From Nitrospinota bacterium (GTDB lineage: Bacteria; Nitrospinota; Nitrospinia; UBA9942; JAHJSF01), in the NCBI GenBank assembly GCA_018830405.1, contig JAHJSF010000169.1:1-6638 (forward strand): DNA of 6,638 bases, in the 5' to 3' direction. The position numbers were made by a program, and so were the translations under genes. Below are positions 1 to 4,471 of the stretch, piece by piece. Position 1 is the stretch's first letter. Every line of letters starts with the position of its first letter. Below the pieces are notes generated by a model, which saw only the letters and a program-made list of their open reading frames with translations, did not search any database and was not told the DNA's origin.

Positions 1-75
1 TAATACGCCTCACTCCTCGCCTTCGTCGCGCCTCGGTCTACTTTTTTCTCCCGCTCTGTAAAGTTTACTTGGGCA

Positions 76-274
76 CCAACCTATTCCAATCCTAAAAATG
101 AAATGGCGCTACTACTTCTCCCATTCCTTTCAAAAAACCTCTCGCCCCACTTGTGGGGAGAGACAAGAGAGAGGGGTCCAAAAGGTAAACATATTATGAG
201 TAAAACAAAAAGGGGGGGAGGGATTTGATTTGGGTATATTTTTAAGGGTTTAAGAAAAAAGTGATGTTTCAAAA
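76..274. repeat. Intergenic repeat copy A with internal hairpin
   Basis: This stretch matches 1638-1835 (copy B) over about 200 bp with scattered substitutions. It opens with a 33 bp core (76-108, beginning CCAACCTATTCC and ending ATGGCG) that also occurs at 1638-1670, 5242-5274 and 6097-6129. A strong hairpin lies at 140-163: outer arms TCTC/GAGA, one G-A mismatch, then CCCCAC-TT-GTGGGG. The end is marked by AAGTGATGTTTC. No convincing gene is visible in 1-298; minus-strand open frames here run through the repeat and have no homology I recognise. It resembles non-coding dispersed intergenic repeats. No transposase or clean terminal inverted repeats are seen. Confidence 0.8.
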
Positions 275-298
275 CCGGCCCCCCCGGAGTTAACGAAC

Positions 299-592
299 CT
301 ATTTGCAGTCCCATTCGCAACAGGTGGTTCCTCCGCCAGGCGAACCTGGGCCAACTGGACAATGCCGGATACAACGGCAGTTTGGTTCTGGTTTGGGCGG
401 CTCTGGTTTGGGCGGAGGAGTCGTAGGTATTGTTGGCTCCTTGCATCTTTCCGGGGCCAGCTTGCATGGATCAATCGGTTTACAGTTCTCCGAAGGGTCA
501 CAGTCGAGTGGTACGGGGTCTCCGGCGAAACAACTTGCAGAAAGGACCACAAGCAATCCTACTACTGCCACAACGAGGAAAATCTTTTTCAT
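299..592 (-). CDS. Small exported Cys-rich protein with Pro-rich hinge, unknown function
   Basis: 97 residues. I do not recognise a family. Residues 1-23 form a classic signal peptide (KK, a long hydrophobic run, then SASCFA before GDP), so export through Sec is likely. Cys21 sits in a lipobox-like place, but the -3 residue is Ser, so a lipoprotein is less likely than cleavage after Ala23. The mature part has ten cysteines in two groups: C31, C37, C43 and C50, spaced every 6-7 residues; and C72, C74, C78, C91, C92 and C96. They are joined by a Pro/Lys/Glu hinge (about residues 53-70, PPKPEPPKPEP). The even Cys number fits disulfides or metal binding in the periplasm or outside the cell. The start is set by a strong GGGAGG Shine-Dalgarno at 599-604. 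A longer plus-strand frame overlaps it antisense but has no such signals. The gene is monocistronic as far as visible. Confidence 0.8.
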   Translation of the reverse strand: MKKIFLVVAVVGLLVVLSASCFAGDPVPLDCDPSENCKPIDPCKLAPERCKEPTIPTTPPPKPEPPKPEPNCRCIRHCPVGPGSPGGGTTCCEWDCK

Positions 593-598
593 CTTTTA

Positions 599-626
599 CC
601 TCCCTGAGTTAATGTTGCCCAACTGT
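599..626 (-). promoter_or_regulatory. Conserved 28 bp leader incl. RBS (copy 1)
   Basis: Read on the minus strand this begins ACAGTTGGGC, continues AACATTAACTC and ends AGGGAGG, just before the exported Cys-rich gene. The same segment, with one mismatch in 28 bases, lies at 2910-2937 directly before the DUF6765-like gene. The Shine-Dalgarno is part of it, but the identity extends about 20 bases beyond what a ribosome site needs. It may be a regulatory leader, an sRNA target or a copied 5' UTR. Confidence 0.75.
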
Positions 627-637
627 ATTGGTATTAG

Positions 638-659
638 TAGGTGGAACAAGTTCCACCTA
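638..659. promoter_or_regulatory. Perfect 22 bp palindrome, candidate operator or leader hairpin
   Basis: Two 10 bp arms (TAGGTGGAAC and GTTCCACCTA) match perfectly around a 2 bp AA centre. It lies 46 bp upstream of the Cys-rich gene's ATG, between the AT-rich block at 674-706 and the leader at 599-626. As DNA it has the form of a site for a dimeric repressor. As RNA it would fold into a stem with a CUUG loop. It does not occur in the other intergenic regions here. No T-run follows it on the minus strand, so it is not an intrinsic terminator. Confidence 0.7.
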
Positions 660-673
660 TCTTTATGTAAGCC

Positions 674-706
674 TAACTATATCAAATGTTTTATAATTTA
701 AAAGGG
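674..706 (-). promoter_or_regulatory. Shared 33 bp AT-rich upstream block (copy 1), candidate promoter
   Basis: On the minus strand it starts CCCTTTTAAATT and ends TTTGATATAGTTA. The block at 4040-4072 upstream of the cytochrome gene matches it in 27 of 33 positions with no gaps. Two promoter readings are possible: TTGATA (680-685) as a -35 box with a poor -10 about 17 nt on, or TATAGT inside TTTGATATAGT as a -10 box preceded by an AT-rich stretch. I cannot choose between them. It directly follows the antitoxin 1 stop codon, so it also fills the gap between TA module 1 and the Cys-rich gene. Confidence 0.5.
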
Positions 707-716
707 TATCCAATTA

Positions 717-1016
717 TTAAACGTGAGCGGCTTCGGCGTGTATTCTAAGCCCTAGGGAATTTATAACTTTTAGAATCGTATCAAAGCTGGGCGTTCTCTC
801 CCCCGATAGAGCCTTGTAAAGACTCTCTCTTGATAACCCTGTATCTCGTGCTACCTGTGACATACCCTTAGCCCGCGCAATATCACCAAGGGCCTTGGCG
901 ATAAAGACAGCATTGCCATCCGCCGTCTCAAAACAAGCCTCAAGATAGGCGGCCATTTCTTCGGGGGTACGAAGATGTTCCGAAACATCGAATTTTGTTG
1001 TTTTCGTCTTTGCCAT
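717..1016 (-). CDS. Xre-type antitoxin of TA module 1 (HI1420-type)
   Basis: 99 residues. It matches my recollection of the 'addiction module antidote protein, HI1420' family, whose members neutralise the partner toxin by direct binding and usually repress their own operon. A helix-turn-helix is visible at about residues 52-72 (MSQVARDTG, then SRESLYKALSG), followed by TPSFDTILKVINSLGL, typical of Xre/Cro-like folds. The N-terminal third (FDVSEHLRTPEEMAAYLEACFE) is typical of this family. It starts 9 bp after the toxin stop; the order toxin then antitoxin is normal for this type. The Shine-Dalgarno is weak: after the toxin TAG the sequence reads GTATTATTT before ATG, where module 2 has GAGTTATTT. 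It shares 92 of 99 residues with the antitoxin at 5308-5607; the seven changes include A2K, T31E, N35D and R48K, and the helix-turn-helix is unchanged. Confidence 0.9.
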   Translation of the reverse strand: MAKTKTTKFDVSEHLRTPEEMAAYLEACFETADGNAVFIAKALGDIARAKGMSQVARDTGLSRESLYKALSGERTPSFDTILKVINSLGLRIHAEAAHV

Positions 1017-1025
1017 AAATAATAC

Positions 1026-1316
1026 CTATAAATTTTTTGCTAAAGTTATAGCAGTTTTAATATCCTTGGACTGAGTCCGCTTGTCTCCGCCGGCCAGCAG
1101 GATTACAATGGTTCTACCAACATTTTTGTAATAAACACGATAGCCGGGACCGTAATGAACCCGCAACTCAGAAATTCCTTCGCCTATCGGCTTAACATCG
1201 CCAGGATTGTTTGCGGCCAGACGTTCTATCCTGACCAAAATCCGTGCCCGTGCCCGGATATCGGATAAACTATCAAACCACTTAGCGAAAACCTCAGTCT
1301 TCCTAATCTCAACCAT
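1026..1316 (-). CDS. RelE/ParE-superfamily toxin of TA module 1 (HI1419-type)
   Basis: 96 residues, the usual length of the 'addiction module killer protein, HI1419' (Gp49/HigB-like) group. Family features visible: EIRKTEVFAKW at the N-terminus, a basic helix (RARARILVRIERLAANN, about 21-37), GDVKPIGEGISELRVHYGPGYRVYY (39-63), and ILLAGGDKRTQSKDIKTA near the C-terminus. Relatives are thought to inhibit growth, often as ribosome-linked mRNA endonucleases; that activity here is inferred from family. It is the first gene of the operon. Its ATG lies only 5 nt after a good -10 box, so the mRNA may be leaderless. An AAAGGA lies 11 nt before the ATG but inside the promoter. It shares 85 of 96 residues with the toxin at 5617-5907; differences include F14L, H54N, N65K and R80G. 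Confidence 0.9.
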   Translation of the reverse strand: MVEIRKTEVFAKWFDSLSDIRARARILVRIERLAANNPGDVKPIGEGISELRVHYGPGYRVYYKNVGRTIVILLAGGDKRTQSKDIKTAITLAKNL

Positions 1317-1321
1317 GGCTT

Positions 1322-1350
1322 ATTGTATCCTTTGGGCTACATGCTGTCAA
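1322..1350 (-). promoter_or_regulatory. Promoter of TA module 1 with embedded imperfect palindrome
   Basis: A -35 box TTGACA (1345-1350), a 17 bp spacer and a -10 box TACAAT (1322-1327) form an almost consensus sigma-70 promoter. The -10 box ends 5 nt before the toxin ATG, so the predicted transcript start falls at or within the start codon. Between and over the boxes lies an imperfect palindrome (1323-1342: ATGTAGCC-CAAA-GGATACAA on the minus strand, 6 of 8 arm positions paired), a natural candidate operator for the Xre-type antitoxin. The same boxes and spacing recur at 5913-5941. Confidence 0.8.
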
Positions 1351-1450
1351 CGGTATTTTTGGGGGTATTTGCAAGAATGGAGACCACTTGCACACCTTGC
1401 ACATTTTTTTTGACCGCAGAGATTCTTTATTGCACGTCCCCCCCCCAACT

Positions 1451-1471
1451 CCCCTCTTTAGCAAAGAGGGG
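1451..1471. repeat. Perfect hairpin in module 1-specific insert
   Basis: Arms CCCCTCTTT and AAAGAGGGG (9 bp each, perfect) around a 3 nt AGC loop. It is framed by a further CTCCCCT/AGGGGAG pair and preceded by a run of nine C (1438-1446). It sits in the ~130 bp by which the region upstream of module 1 exceeds that of module 2, so it was probably inserted here or lost there. No T-run follows on either strand, so it is not an intrinsic terminator. It resembles a common dispersed intergenic palindrome. The rest of 1351-1501 shows only a 9 bp tandem repeat (CTTGCACAC/CTTGCACAT at 1387-1404). Confidence 0.7.
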
Positions 1472-1501
1472 TCAGGGGAGATTTGACTCATCTTTTTTCA
1501 T

Positions 1502-1531
1502 CTCCTTTTCTTGCTCGTCCAAGAAAAGGAG
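1502..1531. repeat. Hairpin upstream of TA module 1, covaries with module 2
   Basis: Perfect 12 bp arms (CTCCTTTTCTTG and CAAGAAAAGGAG) with a 6 nt loop CTCGTC. The equivalent place upstream of module 2 (5963-5990) has perfect 11 bp arms of different sequence (CCCCTTTCTTG/CAAGAAAGGGG, loop TTCAGT). Both arms changed in parallel, which argues that the paired structure is kept. No T-run follows on either strand. It may be a repeat-encoded structure, a protein site or a transcription block. Confidence 0.75.
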
Positions 1532-1543
1532 GAAAGAATGACG

Positions 1544-1851
1544 GCCTGCTCATTTTTTTGACGGCTTGAAATGACGGTTGGTTTCGGAGCCTAAAAAACT
1601 CACTTACGCTCAAACAGTTTTAGGCTTCTTCCCTCAACCAACCTATTCCAATCCTAAAAATGAGATGGCGCTACTACTTCTCCCCGCCCTTTCAAAAAAC
1701 CTCTCGCCCCACTTGTGGGGAGAGACAAGAGAGAGGGGTCCACAAGGTAAACATATTATGAGTAGAACAAAAAGGTGCGGGCGGCTTTGATTCCGGCATG
1801 TTTTTAGGAGTTAAGCAAAAAGTGATATTTCAAAAGGTTGACCCTGTCATG
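1544..1851. repeat. Intergenic repeat copy B (long form)
   Basis: The longest version of the repeat. In order: a segment shared with copy D (GCCTGCTCATTTTTTT, ACGGCTTGAAATGACGG); a hairpin at 1588-1626 with arms AGCCTAAAAAACT and AGTTTTAGGCT (one extra A in the left arm); the 33 bp core at 1638-1670; the CCCCAC-TT-GTGGGG hairpin block at 1702-1725 shared with copy A; and an end segment (AAAAAGTGATATTTCAAAA, then CCTGTCATG) shared with A and D. Copy D lacks about 125 bp between core and end. From 1852 to 1912 there is only short sequence downstream of the DUF6765-like gene, with no terminator I can identify. Confidence 0.8.
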
Positions 1852-1912
1852 TGACCCCATACCTCATACCTTTGCATTTTAAGAGCGTCCCTTGCTGCTA
1901 TATCTGCCGCTG

Positions 1913-2905
1913 TTAGTGGTCGCTTAAGTTTACCTTCATCTGCTCGAATAAATGGGCAAGCTTATCCTTGCAAAAAGCCTGGTGGGCCTTAACGGCCTCC
2001 TGAAAGAGATACCAGTCTGAATTTTGCCAATTCTTCTTCCATTTACAGCTATCTTTGAAAATGGTCAAAGGGGGAACATATTCGTCAGGCAGTCCCTTTA
2101 CATCAGTTTCAACAGCGCTGTCGAACCAGGCGTGCGGGTCATACTCCGGCAATTTGAACAACTTATTGTATGCCTTGGTCCGGGCCTCCATCCCCTGTAA
2201 TTTTTCGCCGCTGAATACCGGACCCATAGCATCTTGCAGGTCCTTTTGCAAAGCTGGCCATAAAGCATCGCTATTTTCTATTTTGGAGCAGAGAGAGAAT
2301 TCTTGAAACAGGCATTTGGCGGCATCAAGGAAACGGTGATTGTTGTTTACTTGGCTGTTTATGATTCGGCTGTCATCCCAGCAATGCCCTACCCAGTCGG
2401 GGTGATGGATAAAATCGGCATGTCCTATATTGGGGAGCATGTTCATACTTTGGCCATTAATGCCGTCGTACCAGCCTACGAAGTTTTGATGTGCCCAAGT
2501 GTCGACAAAGGCGTGAGTGGCGACTCCTAAACGATGCAATCGATAGGCACTCTTATCTTCAACAGCGGCTTTTATGCTTTCGCGGGCAAGATTATTACCT
2601 GGGGTCGTTGTTAAAATGTGCATCTTGCCGTCAGAACGGCGGGCCGATGGCGCTGTGGGATCGCCGGGGAGAAAATGAAAGATAGGGTAGATTCGCATCA
2701 GTTTGTGCTTGGGCTTGAGAATGTCCATGGTTTGACTAATATACACCTCATACTCGGTATCGGAATCCTCATCATGAATCGTCCGCAGGGTGTCGTTGTC
2801 GTCAACAAGTTGAGAGGCGTGAGCGATTATCAAAGCCTCTTCATCGGTGAACCAGGCTCGTTTGGCTATGATTCCTGTAATGTTGTAATGAAATTCTTTA
2901 TCCAT
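1913..2905 (-). CDS. DUF6765-like protein, possible metal-binding hydrolase-like fold
   Basis: 330 residues from the chosen start. It resembles the DUF6765 family of unknown function: FHYNITGIIAKRA at the start, IIAHASQLVDDN at about 26-37, FHFLPGD at 76-82, and a central HRLGVATHAFVDTWAHQNF at about 124-142. The His/Asp pattern (H6, H29, D35/D36, H77, H124, H131, D135, H139) recalls helical zinc-dependent phospholipase C-like proteins; metal binding is inference. No signal peptide or membrane segment, so probably cytoplasmic. The frame is open for 16 codons further upstream (to 2953), but the ATG at 2905 is preferred: it follows a strong AGGGAGG at 4-5 nt and begins MDKEFHYN, the typical family start. 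It lies 76 bp downstream of the cytochrome stop, so readthrough is possible, yet it has its own leader at 2910-2937. Confidence 0.85.
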   Translation of the reverse strand: MDKEFHYNITGIIAKRAWFTDEEALIIAHASQLVDDNDTLRTIHDEDSDTEYEVYISQTMDILKPKHKLMRIYPIFHFLPGDPTAPSARRSDGKMHILTTTPGNNLARESIKAAVEDKSAYRLHRLGVATHAFVDTWAHQNFVGWYDGINGQSMNMLPNIGHADFIHHPDWVGHCWDDSRIINSQVNNNHRFLDAAKCLFQEFSLCSKIENSDALWPALQKDLQDAMGPVFSGEKLQGMEARTKAYNKLFKLPEYDPHAWFDSAVETDVKGLPDEYVPPLTIFKDSCKWKKNWQNSDWYLFQEAVKAHQAFCKDKLAHLFEQMKVNLSDH

Positions 2906-2909
2906 TTTT

Positions 2910-2937
2910 CCTCCCTGAGTTAATGTTCCCCAACTGT
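2910..2937 (-). promoter_or_regulatory. Conserved 28 bp leader incl. RBS (copy 2)
   Basis: Identical to 599-626 except for one base (AACAGTTGGGG here, ACAGTTGGGC there), including the AGGGAGG ribosome site of the DUF6765-like gene. The similarity stops upstream; this copy has no palindrome like that at 638-659. It decides the start codon at 2905 because it would lie inside the gene if the longer frame were used. Confidence 0.75.
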
Positions 2938-2981
2938 TATTCACAAGAAACAATCCCTGTCACTACCTATTCTTATCTATA

Positions 2982-3899
2982 CTATTTTTGGCTTGCCCCG
3001 AAGCCTCTTTCCCCGCTGAGGTGCCCATCTCCATGCATCATCCTGTGGTGACGCTGCATACCCCCACCAAAACGTCGGCTCCACCAGCTAATTTCTGATG
3101 TATCCTTGGGTAAGGTGCGTACAAAACTCAAAAGATCAAGAATGTCTTCTTCGCTCCAATCATTGATAATTGCTGAAGGCATTCTTGTGCCTGGTTGCCC
3201 ATTCCTAACCTTGTGGATGAATTCCCAAGGGTTATTGTAAGCTACAGTGCCCAGAAACTCAGGCTTTTCAGAGTCCCCAAAATTTATTTCTGTGCCTACT
3301 GCACCGTGGCACATGGCACAGTTTCTCTTGAAAATATGTCTTCCGGCTCTTTTATTACCTCCTATGGGCAAACCTTCACCATCTACAAATTTTCCTGTGT
3401 CAATAAGTCCTTTTTTGATAAAAAGCGCAAGATCAGCAATCTCTTTATTGCTAATCTGTGCTGTAAAATCGTGTTTTTTGGAAATCACTCCCTTGTTTAC
3501 GTCTTCAAGTTCCTTTATGGACATTTTTTCAGCTGCCTCATACACCCCTTTGAATCCGGTGTAGTGAGACCCCTTGCCATATGCACCGTTCTTGCCGCGG
3601 TAGTCCCAACCATGACACTCCTTACACCTATAAGTATCATATCCGCCCCGCTGGTTACTGCTTTGTTCTTTCCATAGCGGGTGGTCGTTTTCCGGCTTTT
3701 TAGTATCAACGGTGGCTTTCCACCAATTATCATAAAGCTGTCCCCCACGGCTTATGCTCATCAGTTCAAATAGTTTCTCACCCTCTTCCTGCGAGTATGA
3801 TTGTCTATCTGACCTCCCCATCATTCCATGTTCCATTTGAGACCATGCAACTGAAGCAAACACCGTTAACACCAACAAGATAATAGCAATTCTTTTCAT
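2982..3899 (-). CDS. Exported diheme cytochrome c
   Basis: 305 residues. Residues 1-20 are a signal peptide (MKR, hydrophobic core, FASVAWS before Q21), placing it in the periplasm. Two heme c sites are seen: CKECH (92-96) and CAMCH (194-198), each beginning a cytochrome c-like domain. Met240 in GTRMPS is the likely distal ligand of heme 2 (the usual ...MP... loop). For heme 1 no MP loop is seen; His143 in KKHDFTAQIS is a possible ligand. Residues 30-90 are a Trp/Tyr-rich region (YDNWWKATVD) before the first domain. Both ends of the mature protein carry Met/His clusters: MEHGMMG (22-28) and MQRHHRMMHGDGH (281-293). The start has a good AAGGAGA site. It probably carries electrons between a quinol-linked or soluble donor and a periplasmic reductase, but no partner enzyme is present here. 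The DUF6765-like gene follows 76 bp downstream. Confidence 0.9.
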   Translation of the reverse strand: MKRIAIILLVLTVFASVAWSQMEHGMMGRSDRQSYSQEEGEKLFELMSISRGGQLYDNWWKATVDTKKPENDHPLWKEQSSNQRGGYDTYRCKECHGWDYRGKNGAYGKGSHYTGFKGVYEAAEKMSIKELEDVNKGVISKKHDFTAQISNKEIADLALFIKKGLIDTGKFVDGEGLPIGGNKRAGRHIFKRNCAMCHGAVGTEINFGDSEKPEFLGTVAYNNPWEFIHKVRNGQPGTRMPSAIINDWSEEDILDLLSFVRTLPKDTSEISWWSRRFGGGMQRHHRMMHGDGHLSGERGFGASQK

Positions 3900-4039
3900 A
3901 TCACTCTCCTTAGTAAAGATAGTTGTTTTCCCAATCTTATACCATCTGAAAATGTGACCCCGTTCCCCTGCACCCGAACCCTAGGCCTTGATTGATACTT
4001 GTAATAGAGAGTGTCTCCTATTGTTTAGAAGGTTAACTT

Positions 4040-4072
4040 TAACTATATCAAATAGTTCTCAATTGAAAAGGG
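4040..4072 (-). promoter_or_regulatory. Shared 33 bp AT-rich upstream block (copy 2), candidate promoter of cytochrome gene
   Basis: It matches 674-706 in 27 of 33 positions without gaps: CCCTTTT near one end and TTTGATATAGTTA at the other are identical. It lies 141 bp before the cytochrome ATG, in the same orientation as copy 1 relative to its gene. The remainder of 3900-4139 holds no gene; 3953-3967 has a TGTGACCCCGTTCCC string, and nothing else is recognisable apart from the fragment at 4107-4136. Confidence 0.5.
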
Positions 4073-4106
4073 ATAATTTGGGGGGAGGAGAAGAGCTTTA
4101 TTTTTT

Positions 4107-4136
4107 CACCACCGAGGCACGGAGGTAACGGAGAAA
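4107..4136. repeat. Short dispersed-repeat fragment (accGAGGCACGGAGG type)
   Basis: The string CACCACCGAGGCACGGAGG followed by ACGGAGAA resembles a short purine-rich repeat common between genes in many environmental bacterial genomes. A 7 bp imperfect stem (ACCTCCG/CGGTGGT on the minus strand, one mismatch) is possible. No T-run follows it on the minus strand, so I do not call it the terminator of the cupin gene, which ends just to its right. Confidence 0.45.
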
Positions 4137-4139
4137 CCG

Positions 4140-4454
4140 CTATATTTTTTCAATAAAGAAGACCAGTGCCTTTTCAGAGATTAATCTTCCCATATGCTTG
4201 TGTTCTGGGCCATCGGGAATGAAAATGCCGTCACCGGCCTTATAAGTTATTTTTTCAGCTTCGTACTCAATCTCCATTTCTCCTTCAATGAGATATCCAT
4301 AATGTCCCTTTTCACACCAATGGGGTGCCATCTCTTTTGAATACTCAACCAGCCTCATTCGTAAACCGTCTTGGTCTATATACTTATGCCTCACTCCGGT
4401 AATGGGCGACTCCCATTCGAGTTTCTCGAAGTCTGCTTTGTATTGAGTAATCAT
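4140..4454 (-). CDS. Small single-domain cupin protein
   Basis: 104 residues, a normal length for a stand-alone cupin_2 beta-barrel. Cupin motif 1 is visible as PHWCEKGHYGYLIEGEMEIEYE (H45, H51, Gly58), and motif 2 as GDGIFIPDGPEHKH (G74, P80, H85, H87). The histidines suggest a metal site, although the canonical HxH of motif 1 is replaced by H-x5-H. Substrate and reaction cannot be told from sequence; small cupins of this kind can be sensors, isomerases or dioxygenases. It starts 17 bp after the methyltransferase stop, almost certainly in one transcript. The likely ribosome site AAGGA is 11-12 nt from the ATG, somewhat far, partly in the gap. Confidence 0.85.
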   Translation of the reverse strand: MITQYKADFEKLEWESPITGVRHKYIDQDGLRMRLVEYSKEMAPHWCEKGHYGYLIEGEMEIEYEAEKITYKAGDGIFIPDGPEHKHMGRLISEKALVFFIEKI

Positions 4455-4471
4455 CTAAATCCAATTCCTTT

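Noticed and set aside
81-467. Minus-strand frame of 128 codons covering the left end
   Set aside because: It runs through repeat copy A and overlaps the Cys-rich gene in another frame; the translation looks like non-coding repeat and has no start signal.
303-701. Plus-strand frame of 132 codons over the Cys-rich peptide gene
   Set aside because: Its Gly/Ser-rich translation is the antisense of the Pro-rich hinge; no ribosome site or family match. The minus-strand gene has a signal peptide, RBS and leader.
1438-1471. C-run plus hairpins as a CRISPR or attachment site
   Set aside because: Only one hairpin unit, no regular repeat-spacer pattern, no integrase or flanking direct repeat.
1842-1915. 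Short open minus-strand frame after the DUF6765-like stop (TAADIAARDALKMQRYEVW...)
   Set aside because: About 30 codons with no start or ribosome site, running into repeat B. It could be a remnant of a gene end, but nothing recognisable supports that.
2906-2953. Upstream extension of the DUF6765-like gene to ATG 2953
   Set aside because: The added 16 residues (MFLVNNSWG...) are translated leader; a strong Shine-Dalgarno sits just before the ATG at 2905 and the family start motif begins there.
3195-3677. Plus-strand frame of 160 codons inside the cytochrome gene
   Set aside because: Antisense shadow; the minus strand encodes two CxxCH sites and a signal peptide.
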